Below are positions 48,743 to 57,923 of a DNA stretch of 64,000 nucleotides, in pieces (position 1 is the stretch's first letter; each line of letters opens with the position of its first letter). The notes beneath the pieces are model-generated. The model saw nothing but the letters and a program-made list of their open reading frames with translations, did not search any database and was not told where the DNA came from. Origin of the DNA: Tabrizicola sp. (GTDB lineage Bacteria; Pseudomonadota; Alphaproteobacteria; Rhodobacterales; Rhodobacteraceae); the NCBI RefSeq assembly GCF_030694085.1, contig NZ_JAUXZE010000005.1, positions 1 through 64,000 on the forward strand, read 5' to 3'. The translations under genes and the position numbers were made by a program.

Positions 48743-48885
48743 GGCGGGCAATCTCCCTTCCTGCAGAAGCGTAGACCACCCGGGGTCATCCGCATAGCGA
48801 ACGTTTGAAGCCCGCGGCCAAGGTCCCTATCATCCCTGAAGCGTCTCGTTTAGGTGCCTCAGGACGCATGCCGAATTTGCCTGCC

Positions 48886-49392
48886 TCACCTCACCAACGG
48901 CCCGCCAAACACCCGCTCCTCCCCCTCCGCCACCGCCTTCTGCGCCCTCTCCTGGACCAAGGCCCGATCCGCCTCCACCACCCCTGGCCCCTCGTCCTCC
49001 CACGCCCCGCCCATCGCCTTAGCCACATCCCCGAACTGCGGCTTCTCACCCGCGTAAGCCTCCTCCCGCTCCCGGTAATGCGCCAGCGTCTCGGCGCCCC
49101 GGATCACCCCGGCCAGCCGCGCGTGCATGTAGCTGCGCAAGACGTCGTTGATCCGCGGCCCGTAGCCCTCGCCCATGGACCGGAAGAACTTCAGCACATC
49201 CGCCTCCAGCGCCAGCGTCACCTTCACCTTCGCCGCGCGGGGCGTGGCCGTGGCGATCTGGTGCCACGCCTCGGGGATGCGCCCTGTCAGCTCGATGGTG
49301 TTGTGCAGGTCCCATTCCAGACGTCGCATGACATCCATCATGTAGGTCATCTGGGCACGCTGGCGGGGGGTCAGTTTCTTCAGGTCGGGCAT
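48886..49392 (-). CDS. BrnA-antitoxin-like protein (DUF4415 type)
   Basis: 168 residues from ATG 49392 (MPDLKKLTPRQRAQM). The middle VTLALEADVLKFFRSMGEGYGPRINDVLRSYMHARL is close to the BrnA antitoxin (ribbon-helix-helix) motif, where the residues after LRSYM form the DNA-binding tip. Flanking segments are longer than a typical 80-residue BrnA. A BrnT toxin (with its RNase-like fold) is not seen on either side. It could be a lone regulator that has lost or exchanged its partner. Confidence 0.75.
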   Translation of the reverse strand: MPDLKKLTPRQRAQMTYMMDVMRRLEWDLHNTIELTGRIPEAWHQIATATPRAAKVKVTLALEADVLKFFRSMGEGYGPRINDVLRSYMHARLAGVIRGAETLAHYREREEAYAGEKPQFGDVAKAMGGAWEDEGPGVVEADRALVQERAQKAVAEGEERVFGGPLVR

Positions 49393-49608
49393 GGCGGCAT
49401 CCTTTGCGGCCCCCACCCTCGGGCCCAAAGGTTAACGCCAGCCGACCCATACGTGCGTATGGACGCTTTCCATACCGGAACCCGACGCGGTCCAGACCCA
49501 CTGTTGCATCCCTGCCCCATCCCCCGCTTACGCGGGCGAAAATGTGTCGCCATGTGCCTTAGCTTCGGCCTATAGTCTGCGGGAATTCCGACGGAAACTG
49601 GCCCTCAC

Positions 49609-50307
49609 ATGATCGAACCCGACCTCCGCGACCGGATCCTTGCCGAGCCTGAACGGCTCCTCGAAGACCGCGACGTGATGAACGCCCTCGTCTGCGCCAA
49701 CGACCGCTCTCTCGGTGCGAATATCGTCGACCTCCGCGGCATCGCCATGCAGCGTCTGGAGAGCCGTCTCGACCGGCTGGAGGACACCCATCGCTCGGTG
49801 ATCGCGGCCGCTTACGAGAACCTGGCCGGGACCAACCAGGTCCACCGGGCGGTACTTACGCTGCTGGAGCCGACGAATTTCGAAAGCTTCATCAAGGCTT
49901 TGACCGGAGAGGTCGCCCAGACCCTCCGCGTCGACACGGTCCGCCTCGTCCTGGAAACCCTGCAAGACGACCCCGACACCGACCCCACCCTCCGCCGCTT
50001 GGGCGAGGTCCTCCAGGTCGCCCCCGCAGGTTTTGTCGGCCACTACCTCACCAACGGCCGCAACGGCCCCGGTCGGCAGATCGTCCTGCGCTCCATCACC
50101 AGCCTCGCCCCCACGCTTTATGGTGAACGCGCCGAAGACATCCAGTCCGAAGCCCTGATGAAACTCGACCTCGGCCCCAACCGCCTGCCAGGCATGCTGG
50201 TCTTCGCCTCCGAAGACCCGACCCAGTTCAAGTCAACGCATGGCACTGATCTGCTTTCATTTTTTGCGGGTGTCTTCGAACGCTCGATGCGCCGGTGGCT
50301 GGGCTGA
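49609..50307 (+). CDS. DUF484 family protein
   Basis: 232 residues. Matches the DUF484/YigA-like pattern found just before xerC: start MIEPDLRDRILAEPERLLEDRDVM, a helical first half, and a GAF-like second half (PAGFVGHYLTNGRNGPGRQIVLRS, PGMLVFASEDPTQFKSTHGTD). The function is not established. It overlaps xerC by 13 bases, the usual coupling with the recombinase. It has its own upstream region of about 200 bases after the divergent BrnA-like gene. Confidence 0.88.
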   Translation: MIEPDLRDRILAEPERLLEDRDVMNALVCANDRSLGANIVDLRGIAMQRLESRLDRLEDTHRSVIAAAYENLAGTNQVHRAVLTLLEPTNFESFIKALTGEVAQTLRVDTVRLVLETLQDDPDTDPTLRRLGEVLQVAPAGFVGHYLTNGRNGPGRQIVLRSITSLAPTLYGERAEDIQSEALMKLDLGPNRLPGMLVFASEDPTQFKSTHGTDLLSFFAGVFERSMRRWLG

Positions 50308-51230
50308 CCGACCCCTTCCTGGCCCCCGCCCTCGGGGCCGCGCTGACGCAGTGGCTCTCGCACCTGCAGGCGCTGGAGGGCGCTGCGGGCAACACGGTCG
50401 AGGCCTATCGTCGCGACGTGTCCCGCTACCTCATGTTCCTCTCCGCCCATCAAGGCGGCGCCGAGGGCATCGCTGCCATAGCCCGCACCACCCAGACCGA
50501 CCTCCGCGCCTGGATGGCCGAGGAACGGTCGCGCGGCCTGTCCGCCAGGTCACTCGCCCGCGCCCTGTCGGCGGTGAAAGGTTTCACCGCTTGGGCCGCC
50601 GACCGCACCCGCACGGATGCCACCACCGTCCTCTCCTCGCGCGGCCCCAAGTTCCGCCGCAAGCTCCCGCGCCCTCTCTCCGAAGATGGCGCAGCTGCGG
50701 TTCTGACCGACATCGGACTGGACGCCCGCGAGGACTGGATCGCCGCCCGAGATACCGCGATCGCCACGCTCCTCTACGGCCTCGGCCTGCGGATCTCGGA
50801 AGCACTTTCCCTTTCGGGCGGCAACCATCCCCTGCCCCCGACCCTGCGCATCACCGGCAAAGGCGGCAAGACGCGCCCTGTCCCCGTGATCCCCGCCGCA
50901 GCCGAGGCCGTTGCGGCTTACGTCCGGCTTTGCCCCTACAACCTTGCCCCCTTAGAGCCACTGTTTCGCGGCGCACGGGGCGGCCCGGTGAACCCCCGGC
51001 TGATCCAGGCCGCGATGGAGCGAGCCCGCCTCCGCCTGGGTCTGCCTGCCACTGCGACACCCCACGCCTTGCGGCACAGCTTCGCCACGCACCTCCTGTC
51101 CGCTGGCGGAGACCTGCGCGCGATCCAAGAGTTACTGGGCCACGCCTCGCTTTCCACCACCCAGGCCTACACCGCCGTCGATGCCGCGCGGCTGATGGAG
51201 GTCTACGAAAAAGCCCACCCGCGCGCCTGA
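50295..51230 (+). CDS. xerC: tyrosine recombinase XerC
   Basis: 311 residues from GTG 50295. Catalytic residues are visible: Arg166 (GLGLRISEALSL), Lys189 (TGKGGKTR), His257 and Arg260 (PHALRHSFATHLL), His283 (LGHASLSTT) and Tyr292 (TQAYTAVD). The N-terminal SAM-like core-binding domain occupies about 1-110. XerC with XerD resolves chromosome dimers at dif; it is also used in integrative elements, but its position after DUF484 marks it as the chromosomal enzyme. Not a phage integrase. Confidence 0.95.
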   Translation: MAGLTDPFLAPALGAALTQWLSHLQALEGAAGNTVEAYRRDVSRYLMFLSAHQGGAEGIAAIARTTQTDLRAWMAEERSRGLSARSLARALSAVKGFTAWAADRTRTDATTVLSSRGPKFRRKLPRPLSEDGAAAVLTDIGLDAREDWIAARDTAIATLLYGLGLRISEALSLSGGNHPLPPTLRITGKGGKTRPVPVIPAAAEAVAAYVRLCPYNLAPLEPLFRGARGGPVNPRLIQAAMERARLRLGLPATATPHALRHSFATHLLSAGGDLRAIQELLGHASLSTTQAYTAVDAARLMEVYEKAHPRA

Positions 51231-51281
51231 TTGCGGCACCTCCCAGTTGCACCGCGACCCGTAATCCGCCATCAAGTCCTC

Positions 51282-51986
51282 ATGAGCCCGCGCCTGAAAG
51301 CCCTGTCCGTCCATCTGCTCACCGCCTCTGGCGCGGTGTTGGCGATGTTCGCCATGCTTGCCGCCGTGCAGGAAAACTGGAGCCTGATGTTCCTCTGGCT
51401 GGTCGTGGCGCTGATCGTCGACGGGATCGACGGCCCCTTGGCCCGAAAATACGAAGTCCACAAGAACTGGCCGACCTATGACGGCGTGTTGATGGACCTG
51501 ATTGTCGACTATCTGACCTATGTCTTCATCCCGGCCTTCGCGCTGTTCCAGTCCGGCCTACTGCCCGGCTGGACCGGCTGGCTGGCGATCATTGTGATCT
51601 GCTTCGGCTCGGTGGTCTATTTCGCGGACACCCGCATGAAGACCAAGGACAAAAGCTTTGCCGGCTTCCCCGCCTGCTGGAACATGGTCGTGCTGGTCCT
51701 TTTCGCGACCAAGCCCGGCGAAGCGGTGATCCTGATGGTGGTGATCCTTCTGACCGTGACGATGTTCACGAATCTCAAGTTCATCCATCCCGTCCGAACC
51801 AGTCGCTGGTACGAGCTGTCGATTGGCGTCTGCATCGCCTGGATCGTCCTGGCCGGCTGGGCCGCCTGGTGGGACTTCAATGAGGGTCCGGTGGCGAAGT
51901 GGCTTCTAGTGCTGACCTCGATGTACCTGATGCTGGCAGGGATCGCGCAACAGATCATCCCCGAAGGCATCCGCCGGGTACGGTAG
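51282..51986 (+). CDS. pcs: CDP-alcohol phosphatidyltransferase, phosphatidylcholine synthase-like
   Basis: 234 residues from ATG 51282 (MSPRLKALSVHLLTASG). The CDP-alcohol motif is DGIDGPLARKYE at 47-58 with Gly68, Asp72 and Asp76 following, matching the Pcs form rather than the longer PssA pattern, and about six membrane segments are seen. Pcs condenses choline with CDP-diacylglycerol to make phosphatidylcholine. Choline uptake genes are not adjacent. Close spacing after xerC (51 bases) is coincidental or an operon. Confidence 0.86.
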   Translation: MSPRLKALSVHLLTASGAVLAMFAMLAAVQENWSLMFLWLVVALIVDGIDGPLARKYEVHKNWPTYDGVLMDLIVDYLTYVFIPAFALFQSGLLPGWTGWLAIIVICFGSVVYFADTRMKTKDKSFAGFPACWNMVVLVLFATKPGEAVILMVVILLTVTMFTNLKFIHPVRTSRWYELSIGVCIAWIVLAGWAAWWDFNEGPVAKWLLVLTSMYLMLAGIAQQIIPEGIRRVR

Positions 51987-51987
51987 T

Positions 51988-52070
51988 CGAAACGCTCGTC
52001 GATGACTGCGTCACTCCTCGCTGACCCTGCGCCGCCGCGCGAGGAGAAGTCGAAGACGCACGACGAGCCG
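51988..52070. repeat. dispersed repeat downstream of a minus-strand gene (copy B)
   Basis: Starts CGAAACGCTC and ends CGACGAGCCG, sharing both ends and the GAGGAGAAGTCGAAGACGCA core with the copy at 12123-12190, and with extra inner bases near 52020-52038. It ends 5 bases from the stop codon of the EamA gene at 52076. Confidence 0.8.
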
Positions 52071-52075
52071 TCCCT

Positions 52076-52912
52076 TCAGAGCCGCGTCAGCATCACGCCC
52101 GCCACGATGATCAGCGCAGCCACCGCCTTTTCCCCGGTCATCTTTTCGCCGAAGATCAGCCAGCCGATCAGCACTGCGAACAGGATCGAGGTTTCGCGCA
52201 GCGCCGCCACCACCGCGATGGGCGCAGTGGTCATCGCCCAGATTGATACCGCATAGGCACCATAGCTTGCGGTCGACGCGAAGGCCCCCACCCGCCAGGC
52301 CTGCCAGTGGCGTGGGATCACGTCCCAGCCCCGCAGCGCAAGCATCCCCAGCGTGAAGAACACGCCATCCGCAACAAAGACCCACGCCACATAGGCGGCG
52401 GGAGAGCCCGAGACCCGAGCCCCCATTCCGTCGATCAGCGTATAGGTCGCCGTCGCGCATGCCGAGCCAAGGGCAAAGGGCAGAAGCTTGCGGTCCTCGC
52501 CACTGGTGAACACACCGCGCGCCATCAGCAGGATACCGGCCGCTACCACTGCGATCCCGATGTACTCCTGCTGCGTAACCGCATCGGTCAGGAAGGCCGC
52601 GCCGAACACCGCCACGATCATCGGCGCGGCACCACGCGCGATAGGGTAGACCCGGCTGAGGTCGCCCCGGTCATAGGCATAGGTCAGGAAGAACTTGTAG
52701 GCGAAGTGCGTGCAGCCCGCCGCGACGACCCAAGGGATCGCCGCCGGCGCGATGGACGGGGTCAGGATTACGACTGCCAGCCCGATCGGCACCTCGACTA
52801 TGGACAGGATCACCATCCCGCCGACCTTCGAGGTCCCCAGCTTGATCAGCGCATTCCAAAGCGCATGCAGAAAGGCCGCACCAAGGACGGCCAGGAAGAT
52901 GCCAAGGCTCAA
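52076..52912 (-). CDS. EamA/DMT-family transporter
   Basis: 278 residues with ten hydrophobic segments and two EamA repeats. It starts MSLGIFLAVLGAAFLHALWNALIK, the characteristic first helix with FLHALWN, and has VVAAGILLMARGVF in the middle. The substrate is not predictable. It faces Pcs in convergent orientation; copy B of the repeat lies between their ends. Likely monocistronic. Confidence 0.87.
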   Translation of the reverse strand: MSLGIFLAVLGAAFLHALWNALIKLGTSKVGGMVILSIVEVPIGLAVVILTPSIAPAAIPWVVAAGCTHFAYKFFLTYAYDRGDLSRVYPIARGAAPMIVAVFGAAFLTDAVTQQEYIGIAVVAAGILLMARGVFTSGEDRKLLPFALGSACATATYTLIDGMGARVSGSPAAYVAWVFVADGVFFTLGMLALRGWDVIPRHWQAWRVGAFASTASYGAYAVSIWAMTTAPIAVVAALRETSILFAVLIGWLIFGEKMTGEKAVAALIIVAGVMLTRL

Positions 52913-53018
52913 TGCGCACCCGTCATGTAACTGTCACGGAAGGCGTATGCCCAGGCTGCATCGCATACAAGCCGTCGCCTGAGTCCAGTCTCTTGCCGTC
53001 GATAGGCTCAGGGCCAGC

Positions 53019-53046
53019 GTAGGGTGGGCGATATCGCCCACCCTAC
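53019..53046. repeat. 28-base perfect palindrome (GGTGGGCG family)
   Basis: Extends the 20-base core GGTGGGCGATATCGCCCACC by four matched bases on each side (GTAG..., ...CTAC). It lies between the EamA promoter side and the DUF3253 stop, 10 bases past that stop on the minus strand. Confidence 0.85.
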
Positions 53047-53056
53047 CCCTGCGACA

Positions 53057-53284
53057 TCAGCGCAACCGCAGCCGGATCGGTCCCCGTGCAGTCAAGGGGT
53101 CCACCTCCACCCCGTTCTGCGTCGCCAGAATCTCCGGCATCCCCGCCGCCACCCGGCGGACCTCGGGCATCATCGCCTGCCACTCGTCCGGCTCCAGCAC
53201 CTTTGCCACCTCCGACGGACAGAGCGACTTTTCCCGGCCCCTTTGCAGCGCCAGATCCAGAATGGCCTCCCGCACCCCGCTCAT
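53057..53284 (-). CDS. DUF3253 small protein
   Basis: 75 residues. The pattern AILDLALQRGREKSLCPSEVAKVL, then MMPEVRRVAAGMPE and a closing DPLTARGPIRLRL is the DUF3253 winged-helix-like family. The role is unknown. The start ATG overlaps the ogt stop by four bases (ATGA), so it is the last gene of the lysR-ogt-DUF3253 unit. Confidence 0.88.
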   Translation of the reverse strand: MSGVREAILDLALQRGREKSLCPSEVAKVLEPDEWQAMMPEVRRVAAGMPEILATQNGVEVDPLTARGPIRLRLR

Positions 53285-53727
53285 ATCAACAGCGCCCCTT
53301 CATGGCGCAAGAGGGCTGCCTTCGTCTCCACTCCGCCAGGCGCCGAGAACCCACCGAACCAGTTCGTTCCCGTCACCCGGTGGCAGGGGATCAGGATCGG
53401 CAGAGGGTTCGCCCCGCAGGCCTGTCCGACGGACTGCGCCGGGGCGCCCACCTCCTTGGCGATCTGCCCATAGGTCCGTGTCTCGCCCCAGGGGATCTTT
53501 GTCATCGCCCGCCGGACGTCGGCGTTCAGCCCCGTCCCCCAGTCCAGCGGCAGGTCGAAACGCCTGAGGCGCCCGTCGAAATAGGCCGCCAGTTGCGCCA
53601 AGCCCTCGCTCAGCAGCGCAGTCTGCCCGGAGACCTCCGGCAGGCGCCACTCCAGCCCGACCAGCAGACCGTCCCGTTCGACCAGACCGACCGGCCCGAA
53701 CGGCCCCACGATCCCCGCCCGGATCAT
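53281..53727 (-). CDS. ogt: methylated-DNA--protein-cysteine methyltransferase
   Basis: 148 residues from ATG 53727. The acceptor cysteine is Cys115 in ILIPCHRVTG, and KIPWGETRTYGQIAKEVG with the downstream GGFSAPGGVETKAALLRHEG completes the active-site domain. It directly repairs O6-alkylguanine and is consumed in the process. Both ends overlap neighbouring genes by four bases (ATGA), linking it to the LysR gene upstream and DUF3253 downstream. Confidence 0.95.
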   Translation of the reverse strand: MIRAGIVGPFGPVGLVERDGLLVGLEWRLPEVSGQTALLSEGLAQLAAYFDGRLRRFDLPLDWGTGLNADVRRAMTKIPWGETRTYGQIAKEVGAPAQSVGQACGANPLPILIPCHRVTGTNWFGGFSAPGGVETKAALLRHEGALLI

Positions 53728-54596
53728 GGCATCCCTTCCCGCAACGGCGCAAAGGCCGCGCGCAGGATGTCGGCCATCCCCTCCACCGCCGGAGAGGTGC
53801 CGCGCGGGTTCCGCCGCAGCACCACGCGCGCCTGATCGACGATGGGAAAGCCGTCCTCTGTCGTCAGTTCCCGGCACCCCGGCGGGATCGTGCTGCGCGA
53901 CAAGGGCGCAATGGCCATCCCGTTCGTCACCGCCACCCGGAACCCGCCCGCCATGTCGCAGGCCCAGGCCGCGCGCCAGTCGATCCCCAGCCGGTTCAGC
54001 GACCCTTCCACGTAGTCCCGGCTCCATTCCGATTTGAAATACATCGCCACCGGCACCGGCCGCCGCAGGTGCTGGGCGTGGGTTACCGAGGTCACCCAGA
54101 CCGTCGGGTCGATGCACAGGACCTCGCCCTCCTGCACATATTGCCAGTCGTAGATCACCCCCAGGTCGATCTCGTCTGCCTCCAGCGCCGCGATCTGCGC
54201 CGAGGAATGGTCGACCCGGACCGAGACCTGCACCCCCTCGTGCCGCTCGTCGAAGGCGGCAAGCGCCCGGGGCAGCACCGTCCCGGAATATTCGTCCGAG
54301 ATCCCTACCCGCACCGGCCCGACAAGCGGCTTTTCCCGCAGCGCGATTGCCGCCTCATCCAGCAACGCCACCACCCGGCGCGCATAGGGGATCAGTTGCT
54401 CACCGCGCGGGGTCAGCACCACGCCGCGCGCCTGACGTTCGAACAGGGGCTGGCCCAGGCTCTCCTCCAGCCGCTTCACCTGCAGGCTGACCGCCGACTG
54501 CGTCCGCAACAGACGCCCGGCCGCCGCCGTGACCGACCCGCTGTCCGCCACGGCCAGGAAACTGCGCATCAGGTCACTGTCAAGCGGTGCAGGCAT
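53724..54596 (-). CDS. LysR-family transcriptional regulator
   Basis: About 290 residues from ATG 54596 (MPAPLDSDLMRSFLAV) with GGTGG upstream; ATG 54629 would add 11 residues. HTH: LAVADSGSVTAAAGRLL then TQSAVSLQVKRLEESLG. The effector domain has VRVGISDEYSGTVLPRAL and DIDLGVIYDW-type strands (DEIDLGVIYDW). Overlaps ogt by four bases. Divergent from a DUF1127 gene with a 103-base gap, and a LysR gene next to a DUF1127 gene is a repeated pattern in alphaproteobacteria. Confidence 0.9.
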   Translation of the reverse strand: MPAPLDSDLMRSFLAVADSGSVTAAAGRLLRTQSAVSLQVKRLEESLGQPLFERQARGVVLTPRGEQLIPYARRVVALLDEAAIALREKPLVGPVRVGISDEYSGTVLPRALAAFDERHEGVQVSVRVDHSSAQIAALEADEIDLGVIYDWQYVQEGEVLCIDPTVWVTSVTHAQHLRRPVPVAMYFKSEWSRDYVEGSLNRLGIDWRAAWACDMAGGFRVAVTNGMAIAPLSRSTIPPGCRELTTEDGFPIVDQARVVLRRNPRGTSPAVEGMADILRAAFAPLREGMP

Positions 54597-54699
54597 GGTC
54601 CACCCATGAGCCAAGTGAATATCAGCCATGAAACCTATTCGTTTGTGAAATGTCAAACCCGGGCCTATCTCTGGGTCTCACACAAAGGAGACCTGACCC

Positions 54700-54915
54700 A
54701 TGTTCGCCCGCCTCTTCGCCCTGCTGCAGCTGCGCCGCTCGACCGCGTTCCTGCTGGAACGCGAAGACGATCACTTGCTGGACGACATCGGTCTGACCCG
54801 TGACGATCTTCTGGCCCTGCACCGGGGCGAGTCCCCCGTCCAGGCTCAGGCGAAAGTCCTGCGCTTTCATTCGACGCCGACGCCCCGCGGTCTCCCCGTA
54901 GGCGGTTCGGCCTGA
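54700..54915 (+). CDS. DUF1127 small protein (second copy)
   Basis: 71 residues from ATG 54700 with AAGGAGA upstream. The signature TAFLLEREDDHLLDDIGLTRDDLLALHRG is the DUF1127 core; the first ten residues form a short amphipathic helix (MFARLFALLQL). The C-terminal 25 residues are proline-rich and outside the family core. A typical rho-independent terminator follows the stop codon. Divergent from a LysR gene that may regulate it. Confidence 0.87.
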   Translation: MFARLFALLQLRRSTAFLLEREDDHLLDDIGLTRDDLLALHRGESPVQAQAKVLRFHSTPTPRGLPVGGSA

Positions 54916-54916
54916 C

Positions 54917-54954
54917 TCTTCGCCGGGGGTCTGGGGCCCTCGGCGAAGATTTTT
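54917..54954 (+). terminator. DUF1127 terminator
   Basis: Perfect 9-base stem TCTTCGCCG / CGGCGAAGA followed by five T residues; begins 2 bases after the stop codon. Confidence 0.9.
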
Positions 54955-55004
54955 CCCGTAACGCGACACCTCCGCGAGGAGCGCGCGGCGAACAGCGCCG
55001 CGCC

Positions 55005-57923
55005 TCAGCCCAAGGCGTCGTTGCAGCGCTGGCAGGTGCCGGGGTGCTTGTGGCTGCCCACATCCGGCAGCACGCGCCAGCAGCGTTCGCATTTCTGGCC
55101 GCTGGCGGGTTCGAACCGCACGGCAACCCCAGGAACGTCCGGCAGGACGAACGCGTCGGTCGAAACACTGTCGACCGACAGCTTCAGGCCCGAGGTGATG
55201 CACAGTTCGGCAAAGCTCTCGGCGTCCATGCCAAGGTCGTTCCGGTCCAGGAACACCACCGGCGCGGCTTCCAGGCTTGACCCGATCACCTTTGCCGTCC
55301 GCTGCACCTCCAGCGCCCCCGTCACCACACGGCGCACCTCGCGGATGGTTTCCCACTTCGCCGCCAGCGCCTCATCGCGCCAACTTGCCGGGGTCTCGGG
55401 GAAGTCGACCAGATGGACCGAGCTTTCCTCGCCCGGGAACCGCTCCAGCCAGACCTCCTCCATCGTAAAGACCAGGACCGGCGCAAGCCAGGTGGTCAGC
55501 CGTTGGAACAGGATGTCCATCACCGTCCGGCAGGCCCGACGGCGCAGGCTCGTGGCCGGATCGCAGTAAAGCGCGTCCTTGCGGATGTCGAAATAGACCG
55601 CCGACAGGTCCGTGGTGCAGAAGGTGAACAGCTTCTGGAACACGCCCTGGAAGTCGTATTTCGCGTAACCCTCGCGGACCTCCTGGTCCAGTTCCGCCAG
55701 CCGATGCAGCACCCACCGCTCCAGCTCCGGCATCTCCGCAGGCTCCACCCGCTCGGCATCGCTGAACCCGCCAAGGGCGCCCAGCATGTAGCGCATCGTG
55801 TTGCGCAGGCGGCGATAGCTGTCGGCGACGCCTTTCAGGATTTCCTTCCCGATCCGCAGGTCCACGGTGTAGTCCGACTGCGCCACCCAGAGCCGCAGGA
55901 TATCCGCACCGTACTCGCCGATCACCGCTTGCGGCGCCACGGTATTGCCAAGCGACTTGGACATCTTCATGCCCTTCTCGTCCAGCGTGAACCCGTGCGT
56001 CAGCACCCCGCGATAGGGCGCGCGGCCCTTGGTGCCGCAGGACTGCAGCATCGACGAATGGAACCATCCGCGATGCTGGTCGGTGCCTTCCAGGTAAAGG
56101 TCCGCGATCCCGTCCGCCGCGCCATCCTCGCGGTCGCGCAGCACGAAGGCATGGGTCGAGCCGCTATCGAACCACACGTCCAGCACGTCGAAGACCTGTT
56201 CATAATCGGACGGATTGACGATGCCATCCAGCATCCGTTCCTTGAATCCCTGCACATACCAGACATCGGCACCGTCCGCCTCGAACGCCGCCCTGATCCG
56301 CGCGTTGACCTCGGCGTTCCGCAACAGGAAGTCCGGCGCATCCGGCCGCGCCCCCTTCTTGACGAAGGCGGTCAGCGGAACCCCCCAGGCGCGCTGGCGC
56401 GACAGCACCCAGTCCGGCCGCGCCTCGATCATCGAATGGAGGCGATTGCGGCCCGTCGCGGGCGTCCACTCCACCAGCTGATTGATCGACGTCAGCGCCC
56501 GCTTGCGGATCGTGTCGCCATAGGTGGTCATCCCGTCGTCAAGCGTCCGGTCGATCGCCACGAACCACTGCGGCGTGTTGCGGTAGATGACAGGGGCCTT
56601 CGACCGCCAGCTGTGCGGATAGGAATGTTTCAGCTTCCCCTTGGCAAAAAGCGCGCCCGAATAGGCCAGCTGCTTGATGACGCTGACGTTCGCCGGCCCC
56701 TCCTTGCCCTCGGGCGTGATGATGTGCTGCCCGCCGAACAGCGGCAGGTCGGTGCGATACGACCCGTCCGCTTCGACGTTGTAGGTCATCGGCAGGCCGA
56801 ACTTCACGCCCAGCTGATAGTCGTCATCGCCGTGGCTGGGGGCTGTATGCACAAACCCCGTCCCCGCATCGTCCGTGACGTGATCACCGGGAAGCATGGG
56901 CACGTCATAGTCCCACTCACCGTTACCGCCTTCGACACCGCGGAACGGATGCGCCAGCACCATCCCTTTCAGGTCCGCCGCCGAAACATCCGCAAGCCGC
57001 CGCACCATTTCCGGCCCGACCAGCTTGGCCTGCCCGAACACCGCCTCGGCCAGCTTGTCGGCCACCACAACCCGTTGCCCGATGGTGGCCTGGCTATCCT
57101 CCGGCCGCCCGATGATCTCGTAAAGCCCATAGGCAATCTCGGGCCCGAAGGCGACCGCCCGGTTCTGCGGGATCGTCCAGGGAGTCGTCGTCCAGATCAC
57201 CACATCCGTCGGCGTATTGGAAAAGACCGCATCGCCGTGGATCACCCGGAACCGCACCCAAACCTGATGGCTGGTATGGTCGTGATACTCCACCTCCGCC
57301 TCGGCCAGCGCGGTCTTCTCGACCGGCGACCACATCACTGGCTTCGACCCCTGATAGAGCGAGCCGTTCATGACGAACTTCATGAACTCGTCCGCGATCA
57401 CCGCCTCGGCGTGGTAGTCCATCGTGAGATACGGACGGTCCCACTTGCCCGTCACGCCCAGCCGCTTGAACTCCTCGCGCTGGACGTCGATCCAGCCCTC
57501 GGCAAAGCGGCGACATTCCTGGCGGAAGTCGACGATGTCCACGTCGTCCTTGTTCAGGCCGCGGGCGCGGTACTGCTCCTCGATCTTCCACTCGATCGGC
57601 AACCCGTGGCAGTCCCAGCCCGGCACATAACGGGCATCGCGGCCCATCATCTGCTGGCTGCGCACCACCATGTCCTTCAAGACCTTGTTCAGCGCGTGGC
57701 CGATGTGCAGGTGTCCGTTCGCGTAAGGAGGACCATCGTGCAGCACGAACGGAGCCCGTCCGGCAGCCGAGGAACGCAGCCGGTCATAGACCCCGATCCG
57801 CTCCCACCGGGCCAGCCAGTCCGGCTCGCGCTGGGGCAGGCCCGCCCGCATCGGGAAGGCGGTCTCGGGCAGGAATACGGTGTCACGGTAATCGACAGAC
57901 GGGGCGGCGGTATCGGCGCACAT
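55005..57923 (-). CDS. ileS: isoleucyl-tRNA synthetase
   Basis: 972 residues, class I synthetase. HIGH motif at 73-76 (GHLHIGHALNKVLKDM), KMSKS near residue 650 (KGMKMSKSLGN), a large CP1 editing domain, and a C-terminal zinc-binding module (KCERCWRVLPD...CQRCND). This is the bacterial ileS1-type form with the C-terminal zinc. Charges tRNA-Ile. The long plus-strand frame over the same region is a shadow. Start ATG 57923. Downstream is the terminator of the DUF1127 gene. Confidence 0.98.
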   Translation of the reverse strand: MCADTAAPSVDYRDTVFLPETAFPMRAGLPQREPDWLARWERIGVYDRLRSSAAGRAPFVLHDGPPYANGHLHIGHALNKVLKDMVVRSQQMMGRDARYVPGWDCHGLPIEWKIEEQYRARGLNKDDVDIVDFRQECRRFAEGWIDVQREEFKRLGVTGKWDRPYLTMDYHAEAVIADEFMKFVMNGSLYQGSKPVMWSPVEKTALAEAEVEYHDHTSHQVWVRFRVIHGDAVFSNTPTDVVIWTTTPWTIPQNRAVAFGPEIAYGLYEIIGRPEDSQATIGQRVVVADKLAEAVFGQAKLVGPEMVRRLADVSAADLKGMVLAHPFRGVEGGNGEWDYDVPMLPGDHVTDDAGTGFVHTAPSHGDDDYQLGVKFGLPMTYNVEADGSYRTDLPLFGGQHIITPEGKEGPANVSVIKQLAYSGALFAKGKLKHSYPHSWRSKAPVIYRNTPQWFVAIDRTLDDGMTTYGDTIRKRALTSINQLVEWTPATGRNRLHSMIEARPDWVLSRQRAWGVPLTAFVKKGARPDAPDFLLRNAEVNARIRAAFEADGADVWYVQGFKERMLDGIVNPSDYEQVFDVLDVWFDSGSTHAFVLRDREDGAADGIADLYLEGTDQHRGWFHSSMLQSCGTKGRAPYRGVLTHGFTLDEKGMKMSKSLGNTVAPQAVIGEYGADILRLWVAQSDYTVDLRIGKEILKGVADSYRRLRNTMRYMLGALGGFSDAERVEPAEMPELERWVLHRLAELDQEVREGYAKYDFQGVFQKLFTFCTTDLSAVYFDIRKDALYCDPATSLRRRACRTVMDILFQRLTTWLAPVLVFTMEEVWLERFPGEESSVHLVDFPETPASWRDEALAAKWETIREVRRVVTGALEVQRTAKVIGSSLEAAPVVFLDRNDLGMDAESFAELCITSGLKLSVDSVSTDAFVLPDVPGVAVRFEPASGQKCERCWRVLPDVGSHKHPGTCQRCNDALG

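Noticed and set aside
50295..51230. XerC as an integrase marking a mobile island
   Set aside because: DUF484 upstream and full-length XerC features indicate the chromosomal dimer resolvase; no attachment-site duplication was seen.
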